Part shown: one piece after another, positions 1 to 6,338 of the stretch
Numbering within the stretch: the first letter of the stretch is position 1
How the letters are laid out: every line of letters starts with the position of its first letter
Assembly: GCA_024636425.1 (NCBI GenBank)
Contig: JAGXHB010000235.1
Location: 1-13,597, forward strand
Direction of reading: 5' to 3'
DNA: 13,597 nt
From: Roseobacter sp.
GTDB taxonomy: Bacteria; Pseudomonadota; Alphaproteobacteria; Rhodobacterales; Rhodobacteraceae
Translations under genes and position numbers: made by a program
The notes under the pieces: generated by a model
What the model saw: only the letters and a program-made list of their open reading frames with translations
Told to the model about the DNA's origin: nothing
The model's database searches: none

Positions 1-59
1 ACCGGCACAGGCAGGGCGATCAGGCAGGAAAGGCTCAACCGCTGGAAGAACTGTTTCAT
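1..59 (-). CDS. N-terminus of a probable exported protein, cut by the window edge
   Basis: Reading leftward from an ATG at 59-57, an open frame of 19 codons runs off the window. It encodes a short basic start (Met-Lys-Gln, then Arg at residue 7) followed by a hydrophobic stretch rich in Leu, Ile, Val and Pro, which looks like the start of a signal peptide or membrane anchor. Its ATG overlaps the TGA stop of the small membrane protein gene to its right as ATGA, an arrangement typical of translational coupling. A Cys at residue 12 does not sit in a convincing lipobox. Too little is visible to name a family. The call rests on frame, overlap and hydrophobic character only. Confidence 0.5.
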   Translation of the reverse strand, partial: MKQFFQRLSLSCLIALPVP

Positions 60-205
60 TCGGCGTCCAAAGTCACGGGTTCCCGTATTTCCTGCTGTGG
101 GGGTGCGAATTCCGCGCCGAAGAACGGACCAACGTAGGCATAGATCGCAAGCCCGATAAACCCAAGTATCAAGAGGTAAATCAAAAACTTGATCAGTTTG
201 CCCAT
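56..205 (-). CDS. small single-pass membrane protein, 49 aa
   Basis: This is a 49-residue protein with a basic start (MGKLIK), one strongly hydrophobic segment at about residues 6-25 and a polar, acidic tail containing Pro-Pro-Gln-Gln, so it is probably a single-span inner-membrane protein. I cannot assign a function. Similar tiny proteins are, from memory, common next to aroK in Rhodobacteraceae. I chose the ATG at 205-203 because the membrane segment follows directly and a weak AGGCAG ribosome site lies about 8 bases upstream. The frame stays open upstream to a GTG at 262, which would add 19 charged residues but has no visible ribosome site and would crowd the divergent aroK start. The stop overlaps the next gene's ATG. 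Confidence 0.55.
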   Translation of the reverse strand: MGKLIKFLIYLLILGFIGLAIYAYVGPFFGAEFAPPQQEIREPVTLDAE

Positions 206-285
206 ATATTCTGCCTGTCTGTTTTCAGCATATTTTGATCTTCTATATATGGCCTTTTCCACAAGATCACGTCATTCAGATAAAA

Positions 286-882
286 ATGAGCGGATTTGAG
301 CAAACCCCAGCCGAAATGGCCCCGGTGCCACACCAGTATCACCTGAAAAAGACGGTGGTTCTGGTGGGGATGATGGGCGCGGGCAAGACAGCAGTCGGGC
401 GCGCGCTGGCCGCCAAGCTTGGCAGGCCGTTTCTGGACAGCGATCATGAAATCGAAGCGGCTGCCAACCTCACGGTGCCCGAAATCTTTGAGCGCGACGG
501 AGAGACCTTTTTTCGCAAGCGCGAAAGCGAAGTGATCGCACGGCTGCTCGAGGAAGCCCCCGGTATCCTGTCAACGGGCGGCGGTGCCTTCCTTGCCGAG
601 ATAAACCGCGAGAATATCAGCAAAAAAGGTGTGTCTGTCTGCCTGAATGCGGACCTTGATCTGCTCTGGAACCGGGTCAGACACAAAACAACGCGGCCGC
701 TGTTGCGGACCGCCCACCCACAGGCAACCCTGGCCGAGCTTTACCGCCAGAGGGTGCCGATCTATCAACTTGCCGATTTGCAGGTGATGTGCGCGCCGCA
801 TCTGTCGATTGACGCGATGACCAACCGGGTGATCGAAACGCTGCTGACCCGCCCCGACGTGCTGGAGAGAACGGATGCGTGA
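286..882 (+). CDS. aroK: shikimate kinase
   Basis: A cytoplasmic enzyme of 198 aa that phosphorylates shikimate with ATP to shikimate 3-phosphate, the fifth step of the chorismate pathway to aromatic amino acids. The Walker A loop GMMGAGKT is at residues 28-35. The shikimate-binding Asp lies in DSD (residues 51-53), followed by the FFRKRE segment with its substrate-binding Arg (77), the Gly-Gly-Gly turn at 98-100, and RPLL (137-140) with Arg154 in the lid and adenine region. Length is slightly above the usual 170-190 because of a polar N-terminal tail of about 20 residues. I took the ATG at 286; the frame extends to an ATG at 235, but that would add an atypical hydrophobic leader overlapping the divergent upstream region. 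Neither start has a strong ribosome site. The stop codon lies inside the start of aroB (8-bp overlap), so the two genes form one operon. Confidence 0.95.
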   Translation: MSGFEQTPAEMAPVPHQYHLKKTVVLVGMMGAGKTAVGRALAAKLGRPFLDSDHEIEAAANLTVPEIFERDGETFFRKRESEVIARLLEEAPGILSTGGGAFLAEINRENISKKGVSVCLNADLDLLWNRVRHKTTRPLLRTAHPQATLAELYRQRVPIYQLADLQVMCAPHLSIDAMTNRVIETLLTRPDVLERTDA

Positions 883-1987
883 AACAGTCCACGTGGCCCT
901 GCCGGGCCGCGCCTATGACATCATGATTGGTCCCGGTCTGCTGGCCGAAGCGGGGCGGCACATCGCGCCTTTATTGCGCCGCAAGCGGGTCGTCGTGATC
1001 AGCGATGAAACGGTTGCGGGCCTGCATCTGGACGCGCTGCGCGACGGATTGGCGGCCAACGGCATATCGATGGAGGCGCTTGCATTGCCGCCGGGCGAGG
1101 GCACGAAATGCTGGGCGGAACTGACAAGATCTGTGGATTGGCTGCTGGACCGGAAGGTTGAACGCAACGACGTCGTCGTCGCATTGGGCGGCGGTGTCAT
1201 CGGTGATCTGGTGGGATTTGCCGCCGCAATCTTGCGGCGCGGCGTGCGCTTTGTGCAGATCCCGACGTCGCTTTTGGCGCAAGTCGACAGTTCGGTCGGC
1301 GGCAAGACCGGGATCAACGTGGCGCAGGGCAAAAATCTGATCGGGGCATTTCATCAACCTGCGCTGGTTCTGGCAGATACCGCAGTTCTGGGCACGCTCC
1401 AGACGCGTGACTTTCTTGCGGGCTACGGCGAAGTTGTGAAATACGGCCTGCTGGGGGACGCCGCCTTCTTTGACTGGCTGGAAGAGCAGGGCCCGGCCCT
1501 TGCTGCCGGCGACATGGGGGCCCGTGTCGAAGCCGTGCGTCGGTCGGTGCAGATGAAAGCCGACATTGTCATGCGCGACGAGACAGAGCAGGGCGAACGC
1601 GCGCTTTTGAACCTCGGCCATACATTCTGTCACGCGTTGGAATCTGCGACCGGCTACGGCGACCGGCTGTTGCATGGCGAAGGTGTTGCGATCGGCTGCG
1701 CGCTGGCTTTCGAACTTTCTGCCCGACTGGGGCTTTGCGCGCAGGAGGATCCCAGCCGCGTGCGTGCGCATCTCAAGCAGATGGGGATGAAGACGGATCT
1801 CAGCGACATTGACGGTGACCTGCCGGGCGCAGATGCGCTGCTGGACCTGATGGCGCAGGATAAAAAGGTCGTTGATGGCGAGCTGCGATTCATTCTGGCG
1901 CGCGGCATCGGTGATGCTTTCGTGACGGGCGATGTGCCGCGTCATGAGGTTCGCAAGCTGCTGGAAGACGCTTTATCAGACCGCTGA
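875..1987 (+). CDS. aroB: 3-dehydroquinate synthase
   Basis: A cytoplasmic NAD- and metal-dependent enzyme of 370 aa that cyclises DAHP to 3-dehydroquinate, the second step of the shikimate pathway. The NAD-binding motif GGGVIGDLVGF is at residues 105-115, followed by the TSLLAQVDSSVGGKTGIN block at 131-148. The three expected metal ligands are visible: Glu186 in GYGEVVKYG, His249 in NLGHTF and His267 in LHGEG. Length is normal. The ATG overlaps the end of aroK by 8 bp, which suggests translational coupling and explains the absence of a separate promoter. The gene ends 13 bp before a two-way terminator shared with the converging ssb. Confidence 0.97.
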   Translation: MRETVHVALPGRAYDIMIGPGLLAEAGRHIAPLLRRKRVVVISDETVAGLHLDALRDGLAANGISMEALALPPGEGTKCWAELTRSVDWLLDRKVERNDVVVALGGGVIGDLVGFAAAILRRGVRFVQIPTSLLAQVDSSVGGKTGINVAQGKNLIGAFHQPALVLADTAVLGTLQTRDFLAGYGEVVKYGLLGDAAFFDWLEEQGPALAAGDMGARVEAVRRSVQMKADIVMRDETEQGERALLNLGHTFCHALESATGYGDRLLHGEGVAIGCALAFELSARLGLCAQEDPSRVRAHLKQMGMKTDLSDIDGDLPGADALLDLMAQDKKVVDGELRFILARGIGDAFVTGDVPRHEVRKLLEDALSDR

Positions 1988-2000
1988 ACATGTCTGATGA

Positions 2001-2033
2001 AAAAAGAAAAGGGTGAGGAGTACTCATCCTTTT
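2001..2033. terminator. shared two-way intrinsic terminator between aroB and ssb
   Basis: An inverted repeat pairs 2007-2017 (AAAAGGGTGAG) with 2023-2033 (CTCATCCTTTT) around a 5-nt loop. Read on the + strand (end of aroB) the 11-bp helix is continuous, with one G-U pair. Read on the - strand (end of ssb) that position is an A-C mismatch, but the hairpin is followed by a long U-rich run, the complement of the A tract at 2001-2010. Placement between two converging stop codons fits a bidirectional terminator, probably stronger for ssb. Confidence 0.75.
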
Positions 2034-2070
2034 CAGTGGTTTGTAATGTGATCTTAACGCAGATGCGAAT

Positions 2071-2592
2071 TCAGAACGGGATTTCGTCATCCAGATCGCG
2101 CGACGACCCACCGCCGCCGCCTGAACCGCTGCCACCGCCTGAACCACCGCCGCCCGAGGGGCCGGACTCGTATCCGCCACCGTAACCGCCGGGATCGGAT
2201 GGGCCGCTGTCATAGCCACCGCCGCCGCCCGAGCCGCCATCGCGCCCGTCCAGCATCGTCAGCGTGCCGCCAAAGCCCTGCAACACGACTTCGGTGCTGT
2301 AGCGGTCGGCACCGGACTGATCCTGCCATTTGCGCGTCTGCAACTGGCCTTCGATATAAACCTTGGATCCTTTCTTCAGGTACTGCTCCGCGATGCGCAC
2401 CAGTCCTTCCTGAAAGATCGCGACGGTGTGCCATTCGGTTTTCTCGCGGCGTTCGCCTGTGTTGCGGTCTTTCCATGTCTCGGATGTGGCGATCCGCAGG
2501 TTGCAAACTTTGCCGCCATTCTGGAATGAACGGACCTCGGGATCGCGTCCCAGATTGCCGATTAGGATCACTTTGTTCACTGAGCCGGCCAT
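2071..2592 (-). CDS. ssb: single-stranded DNA-binding protein
   Basis: A 173-aa protein that coats single-stranded DNA during replication, recombination and repair and recruits partner proteins. The OB-fold covers about residues 5-115, beginning with the typical NKVILIGNLGRDPE segment (6-19) and including the ETWKD and ERREKTEWH segments (38-55). Residues 119-164 form a flexible linker of Gly and Ser with a few Tyr, Asp and Pro. The last residues, DLDDEIPF, are the acidic tip that binds partner proteins. I chose the ATG at 2592-2590 because the OB-fold starts at once and a G-rich ribosome site (AGGGGG) is just upstream; the frame extends 14 codons further, but that stretch does not resemble SSB. 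A candidate promoter and a strong leader hairpin precede it. Confidence 0.96.
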   Translation of the reverse strand: MAGSVNKVILIGNLGRDPEVRSFQNGGKVCNLRIATSETWKDRNTGERREKTEWHTVAIFQEGLVRIAEQYLKKGSKVYIEGQLQTRKWQDQSGADRYSTEVVLQGFGGTLTMLDGRDGGSGGGGGYDSGPSDPGGYGGGYESGPSGGGGSGGGSGSGGGGGSSRDLDDEIPF

Positions 2593-2628
2593 GATGCCCC
2601 CTGTCTGGTTAATGAGTCTATGTATCTC

Positions 2629-2655
2629 GGGCAAACGCGAATCCCGCGTCTGCCC
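2629..2655 (-). promoter_or_regulatory. hairpin in the ssb 5' leader
   Basis: Positions 2629-2639 pair with 2645-2655 around the loop 2640-2644. On the + strand the helix has an A-C mismatch (2634 and 2650). On the - strand, the sense strand for ssb, the same position is a G-U pair, so the 11-bp stem is unbroken only in the ssb transcript. It starts 37 bases upstream of the ssb ATG and just after the candidate -10 box, so it would sit near the 5' end of the mRNA. A role in mRNA stability or translation is inference. Confidence 0.55.
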
Positions 2656-2667
2656 TGCTTGGACGCT

Positions 2668-2673
2668 GTTATA
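2668..2673 (-). promoter_or_regulatory. candidate -10 box for ssb
   Basis: Read on the - strand, 2673-2668 is TATAAC, a 5-of-6 match to the sigma-70 -10 consensus, in the gap where an ssb promoter is expected. No good -35 box is seen at 16-18 bp; the nearest candidate reads TGTTTC. The predicted start, near 2661, puts the leader hairpin close to the 5' end of the transcript. Confidence 0.35.
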
Positions 2674-2750
2674 CCGAGAGCAGTCTGCAAGAAACAGGCT
2701 TAACCGATCCTTTATTCCCGGATGACCATTCTAATTCGGGCAATAAGGGG

Positions 2751-2779
2751 GTGTCATTGAGGGCCGGTTTTGCTATGTT
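2751..2779 (+). promoter_or_regulatory. candidate extended -10 promoter for the lytic transglycosylase gene
   Basis: GTGTCA at 2751-2756 (4 of 6 matches to TTGACA) is separated by exactly 17 bp from TATGTT at 2774-2779. The latter is preceded by TG in the extended -10 position (TGCTATGTT). Transcription would start near 2786, giving a leader of about 26 nt before the ATG at 2812. This is pattern matching only. Confidence 0.4.
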
Positions 2780-2811
2780 TTCGCCAAATCAACAACGCGA
2801 CCGGGGGCTGG

Positions 2812-3396
2812 ATGCGAAGACTGCTGATTACAACGCTGTGCTTGTCATTTGTCGCGACGGTTCCAGCCGCAGCGGATGTGTTCTCAAGCAAAAGCCGCTC
2901 CAAGATTTTTGCCTCGCAGAAAAAGCTTCTCGATACCCGAGCATCCAAGCAATACGCCGCATCCGTCAAACTGCAACCGCAGCGCGTCGTCACCCCGACC
3001 AAATGGGATACCCCGACCTATACCGGCAAATACCGGGGCGAGTATCACAGCATGGCGCGCGAGGCCGCGCGCCGCCATGGCATACCCGAAGACCTGTTTT
3101 TGCGGCTGGTTCAGCAGGAAAGCGGTTGGAACCCTTCCGCCAAATCGCACAAGGGGGCGTTTGGACTGGCCCAGCTCATGCCCGACACTGCGCGCATATT
3201 GCGTGTCGACCCTGCCGATCCTTACCAGAACCTTGATGGCGGCGCACGCTACCTGATGAGCCAATATCGCGCATTTGGAACGTGGCATCTGGCACTGGCC
3301 GCCTATAATGCGGGTCCGGGCGCTGTGAAGAAATACGGCGGCATTCCGCCCTTCACCGAGACCAAGAACTACGTCAAAGTGATCGCGGGCCTTTAA
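2812..3396 (+). CDS. secreted lytic transglycosylase (SLT domain)
   Basis: A 194-aa exported murein hydrolase that would cleave the MurNAc-GlcNAc bond of peptidoglycan, leaving 1,6-anhydro ends, in the periplasm. Residues 1-21 form a signal peptide (basic MRR start, hydrophobic core, Ala-Ala-Ala near the end). A basic spacer of about 55 residues follows, then the SLT/lysozyme-like domain from about residue 78. Glu103 in QQESGWNP is the catalytic acid. The GAFGLAQLMP motif is at 115-124 and AYNAGPGAV, leading into the KYGGIPPFTET motif, at 164-184. The protein stops right after the domain, so it is a minimal, soluble enzyme. I chose the ATG at 2812 because the signal peptide begins there after a G-rich ribosome site; the frame is open upstream to a TTG at 2770. 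Its substrate and place in growth or remodelling cannot be told from sequence. Confidence 0.9.
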   Translation: MRRLLITTLCLSFVATVPAAADVFSSKSRSKIFASQKKLLDTRASKQYAASVKLQPQRVVTPTKWDTPTYTGKYRGEYHSMAREAARRHGIPEDLFLRLVQQESGWNPSAKSHKGAFGLAQLMPDTARILRVDPADPYQNLDGGARYLMSQYRAFGTWHLALAAYNAGPGAVKKYGGIPPFTETKNYVKVIAGL

Positions 3397-3431
3397 GTCA
3401 CTGAAATAAAAAAGTTTATGTCGGGTTGAGC

Positions 3432-3539
3432 CGGAATCCGCCTGAGGGTAAACGGCAGGCGGGGAACCGAATCTGGCAGGCTGGTGTTCTCTCTTCACAA
3501 CGCAGCCACCGCACTTATGCGAGGGAGCGTAACGTGAAG
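3432..3539 (+). other. structured region upstream of the exported-protein gene
   Basis: The 159-bp gap between the transglycosylase stop and the next ATG holds two dyads. The first pairs CCGCCTG (3438-3444) with CAGGCGG (3456-3462), extended by CGG (3432-3434) with CCG (3467-3469). The second pairs CTTCAC (3493-3498) with GTGAAG (3534-3539) and ACGC (3500-3503) with GCGT (3527-3530), enclosing a small CGCA/TGCG hairpin near 3510-3521. Neither is followed by a T run, so they do not look like terminators. The second ends three bases before the ribosome site (GAAGGAG, 3542-3548), which suggests a 5' leader structure. Confidence 0.4.
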
Positions 3540-3555
3540 ATGAAGGAGCATTTAA

Positions 3556-4083
3556 ATGTTCAACTCTGTTAAAAGTATAGCCCTTGCCACGACCGTAAGC
3601 CTCGCCGCCTTGACAACTGCCGCTCACGCAGACGAGCCCGTCGCATTCTCGGTCATCAACGTTGAAGCATCCATGTCCGCCGCTGAAAACAGCAACGCTA
3701 TGGACGTTTTCCCTGACATCGTAACGGACCTTCAGACCGCAATCGCGTCGCGGGTCGAGACAAGCGATGATGGTTCGGATCCCACCATCAGGGTCGATGT
3801 GCGCAAAATCGCATTGAACGGTGATCCGATGCTGACGGGTGACAACCAGTTCAACCAGATGGAAGGCGTCGTCTCCATCGCCGGGGATAACAATGAAATC
3901 GGGGCACAAAGCTTCGAGGTCAATGTCTCCGCATCGGCCCCGGATCAGACGGTCCCTGAAGGGTATATCGCGATTGCACCCTCTGAAGGGGATTTCTATG
4001 CCGCGATGATCGACGGGTTTGCCGGCCTGATTGCGGAACAAGTTTTGACACTGAACACCGCCGGTTCGGGCGTCTCGAAGTAA
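3556..4083 (+). CDS. exported acidic protein of unknown function
   Basis: This is a 175-aa protein I do not recognise. Residues 1-25 are a clear Sec signal peptide (Lys at position 6, hydrophobic core, cleavage expected after AHA), so the mature protein of about 150 aa should be periplasmic. The mature part is rich in Asp, Glu, Ser and Ala, has no Cys and no membrane segment, and contains a DVFPDIVTDLQTAI-type amphipathic stretch (about 50-63), a probable beta-rich middle part and a final helix (about 146-166). An excellent ribosome site (GAAGGAG) lies 7 bases before the ATG. It is followed by a strong terminator and preceded by structured leader DNA, so it looks like a separately controlled single gene. 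It may be a conserved roseobacter protein; no enzyme motif is visible. Confidence 0.8.
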   Translation: MFNSVKSIALATTVSLAALTTAAHADEPVAFSVINVEASMSAAENSNAMDVFPDIVTDLQTAIASRVETSDDGSDPTIRVDVRKIALNGDPMLTGDNQFNQMEGVVSIAGDNNEIGAQSFEVNVSASAPDQTVPEGYIAIAPSEGDFYAAMIDGFAGLIAEQVLTLNTAGSGVSK

Positions 4084-4102
4084 CCACGGCTTAAATCTCT
4101 TT

Positions 4103-4140
4103 AAACGGGGGCGGAGCAAAACATGCTCCGGCCCCGTTTT
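4103..4140. terminator. two-way intrinsic terminator
   Basis: A 16-bp inverted repeat pairs 4103-4118 with 4124-4139 with a single G-G mismatch and a 5-nt loop (AAACA). The + strand ends in TTTT; the - strand reads out into a T/A-rich stretch. It lies 19 bp after the stop of the exported-protein gene and 5 bp from the stop of the converging ABC ATPase gene, so it should terminate both transcripts. Confidence 0.85.
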
Positions 4141-4145
4141 GCATT

Positions 4146-6236
4146 TCAATCCGCAGCTATGTTCAGCTCGATCACAGGCTCCATACCGGCCAGTTGCGCA
4201 TCTGTAAGGTGACATTTGATCTGATGACCCTCTGCAACATCGCGCAGGGGCGGCACAACGGTTTCACAGGCATCCCCGATGACCTGCGATTTCCAGCGGC
4301 ACCGCGTCTGAAACGGGCAGCCCGGCGGGGGGTTCATCGCAGATGGCACATCGCCTTCCAGCACGATATGCTTTTTCCGGACCCTCGTGTCAGCGATGGG
4401 CACCGCAGACAACAGCGCTTCGGTATAGGGGTGATAGGGCGGAGAGAACACCTGATCCGTGGTCCCAAGTTCAACCACATGGCCGAGATACATCACCATC
4501 ACCCGGTCGCTCAGATAGCGCACAATACTCAGATCGTGGCTGATGAACAAAAGCGTCGTCTTTTGCTCCCGCTGGATCTCCATCAGCAGGTCTGTCACCG
4601 CCGCCTGCACCGATACATCAAGTGCGGAGACAGGTTCATCCGCCACCACGATCCGGGCGTCGCCTGCAAACGCGCGGGCAATGCCAACCCGCTGTTTTTG
4701 CCCGCCCGACAGTTGCCGCGGCATACGGCCTGCAAATTCGCGAGGCAGCTTCACCAGATCCAGCAGTTCAAGCATCCGCGTGCGCCGGTCCTTCTCGTTT
4801 TTGCCGATCCTGAAAATCTCGAGCGCACGGATAATCTGGCGGCCCACGGACATGGACGGGTTAAGCGTGTCGAACGGGTTCTGGAATACCATCTGGATAT
4901 CCGCAACATTCTGCGTCGTGCGATTTTCAATGGCCACGTTCCCAATATCCTTGCCGTCCAGCAACACTTGACCGGATGTTGCCGTCTCAAGTCCCATCAG
5001 CACCTTGGCAAAGGTGGATTTACCGCAGCCGGATTCGCCCACAATCGCCAATGTCTCGGATTCGCGCGCCTCGAAACTCAGCTCTTCGTTGGCCTTGACC
5101 ACCTTGGTCGCGGTGCCGCCGAACATCGAATTTGCCGCGACCTCGTAATATTTCTTGAGCTTGTCCATCTTCAGAACAACCTCTCCGATGTCGCCCTTTT
5201 GCTTGGTATCGGCCAGCTGCAGCGGTGCCTGCCAGTCAATCTCCCGAAAGCGCAGACAGCGGGTTGCATGGCGTTCGTTACCGGGCACATCCTCCATCAC
5301 GATTGGCCCCTGATCACACCGCCCGGCCTGAAAATAGTCGCAGCGCGGGCCAAAGTTGCACCCCTTGGGGCGTTCGTGGGGTAAGGGGAAATTGCCAGGG
5401 ATCGCCACAAGAGGGCGCGTATTCTTGTCGGCACCGGGCAGGGGGATCGACCGGAACAGCGCCTGCGTATAAGGATGCTGCATTTCGTCGAAAACATCCT
5501 CGATCGACCCGCGCTCCACCGCTTCGCCCGAATACATGACGCAAATGCGGTCGCAGGTCTCAAGCACCAATCCCAGATTGTGGCTGATAAACAGCATCGA
5601 CGTGCCGTATTTGCGCCCCAAATCCTTGACCAGTGCGACGATCGATGCCTCGACGGTCACATCCAGCGCGGTGGTCGGTTCATCCAGGATCAGAAGCGAC
5701 GGCTCTGACATCAGCGCCATGGCAATGACAATCCGCTGTTGCTGCCCGCCCGAAAGCTGATGCGGATAGGCCTTGAGAATCCGCTCGGGGTCGGGGAGTT
5801 TTACATCCGTGACAAGTTGCAGCGCGCGGGCATAGGCTTCTTTCTCCGAAAGCCCGGAATGGATCATCGGCACTTCCATCAACTGGCGGCCCACGCGCAT
5901 CGCGGGGTTCAGCGACGCCATCGGTTCCTGATAGATCATGGCGATCTGGCTGCCCCGGATCCCGCGCAACTCCGTGTCGCTCATCTCGGCCAGATCGCGG
6001 CCCTTGAACCTGATTGACCCGCCCACGACGCGGCCATTGACGCCCAGATCCTGCATCACCCCCAAGGCCACGGTGGATTTGCCACAGCCTGATTCACCCA
6101 CCAGACCCACGGCTTCACCCGGTTTGACCGAAACGGAAAAATCCATGACCGCAGGGATCTCGCGCAGCCGCGTGAAAAACGAGATCGACAGCCTGTCAAT
6201 CTCGAGGATGGGACCGTCATAGGTCGTCTCTGCCAT
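4146..6236 (-). CDS. fused double-domain ABC ATPase, peptide/nickel/opine importer type (DppD-DppF fusion)
   Basis: A 696-aa cytoplasmic protein that would power the adjacent permeases by ATP hydrolysis. It contains two complete ABC domains in tandem. The first has Walker A GESGCGKST (47-55), signature LSGGQQQR (161-168) and Walker B ending in DEP (185-187). The second has GESGCGKST (400-408), LSGGQKQR (509-516) and DEP (534-536). Each is followed by the C-terminal extension of the oligopeptide subfamily (HPYTQAL and HPYTEAL segments, then a Cys-rich stretch). The layout matches YejF-like fusions, which need no second ATPase. I chose the ATG at 6236 because GGGAG and GGGAA ribosome-like sequences lie just upstream. 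Starts at 6254 and 6284 are also in frame, but the latter lies in a repeat-like element. The gene follows the large permease after a 102-bp gap and ends at a terminator. Confidence 0.93.
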   Translation of the reverse strand: MAETTYDGPILEIDRLSISFFTRLREIPAVMDFSVSVKPGEAVGLVGESGCGKSTVALGVMQDLGVNGRVVGGSIRFKGRDLAEMSDTELRGIRGSQIAMIYQEPMASLNPAMRVGRQLMEVPMIHSGLSEKEAYARALQLVTDVKLPDPERILKAYPHQLSGGQQQRIVIAMALMSEPSLLILDEPTTALDVTVEASIVALVKDLGRKYGTSMLFISHNLGLVLETCDRICVMYSGEAVERGSIEDVFDEMQHPYTQALFRSIPLPGADKNTRPLVAIPGNFPLPHERPKGCNFGPRCDYFQAGRCDQGPIVMEDVPGNERHATRCLRFREIDWQAPLQLADTKQKGDIGEVVLKMDKLKKYYEVAANSMFGGTATKVVKANEELSFEARESETLAIVGESGCGKSTFAKVLMGLETATSGQVLLDGKDIGNVAIENRTTQNVADIQMVFQNPFDTLNPSMSVGRQIIRALEIFRIGKNEKDRRTRMLELLDLVKLPREFAGRMPRQLSGGQKQRVGIARAFAGDARIVVADEPVSALDVSVQAAVTDLLMEIQREQKTTLLFISHDLSIVRYLSDRVMVMYLGHVVELGTTDQVFSPPYHPYTEALLSAVPIADTRVRKKHIVLEGDVPSAMNPPPGCPFQTRCRWKSQVIGDACETVVPPLRDVAEGHQIKCHLTDAQLAGMEPVIELNIAAD

Positions 6237-6279
6237 TTCCCGTATCTCCCTCATCGCAAAAGCCCGGACGTCTTTATCC

Positions 6280-6328
6280 TTCATTTTGCCAGATAAACTC
6301 CGGGGGTCCGGGGGCTGGCCCCCGGTCC
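6280..6328. repeat. GC-rich palindromic intergenic element
   Basis: CCGGGGG occurs twice (6300-6306 and 6308-6314), and its complement CCCCCGG is at 6319-6325. CCGGGGGC (6308-6315) pairs with GCCCCCGG (6318-6325) across a 2-nt centre. On one side is an AT-rich segment reading, on the - strand, as a GGAGTTTATCTGG-like tail running into ATG. From memory, intergenic elements of this form (a GC palindrome, CCCCCGGAG, then a TATTT-like tail) recur in Rhodobacteraceae genomes. Only one copy is in this window, so repeat status is inferred. It lies between the permease and ATPase genes of one operon. Confidence 0.5.
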
Positions 6329-6338
6329 CGTCCTCGCG

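Noticed and set aside
971..1945. Minus-strand open frame (324 codons) opposite aroB
   Set aside because: aroB has all metal and NAD motifs in the other frame; this is an antisense shadow.
1997..2185. Plus-strand proline-rich 62-codon frame
   Set aside because: It is the reverse complement of the Gly/Ser linker of SSB plus the terminator.
2108..2235. Tandem-looking GC-rich repeats resembling a minisatellite
   Set aside because: They encode the Gly-rich linker of SSB, which is normal low-complexity coding sequence.
2884..4215. Long minus-strand open frame (443 codons) across the transglycosylase and exported-protein genes
   Set aside because: It lies opposite two well-supported genes with signal peptides and ribosome sites, crosses the terminator at 4103-4140, and its translation is rich in Arg, Gly, Cys and His with no family resemblance.
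4194..5384. Long plus-strand open frame (396 codons) opposite the ABC ATPase
   Set aside because: It mirrors the second ABC domain; open antisense frames are expected in GC-rich genes, and the His/Arg-rich translation has no fold-like pattern.
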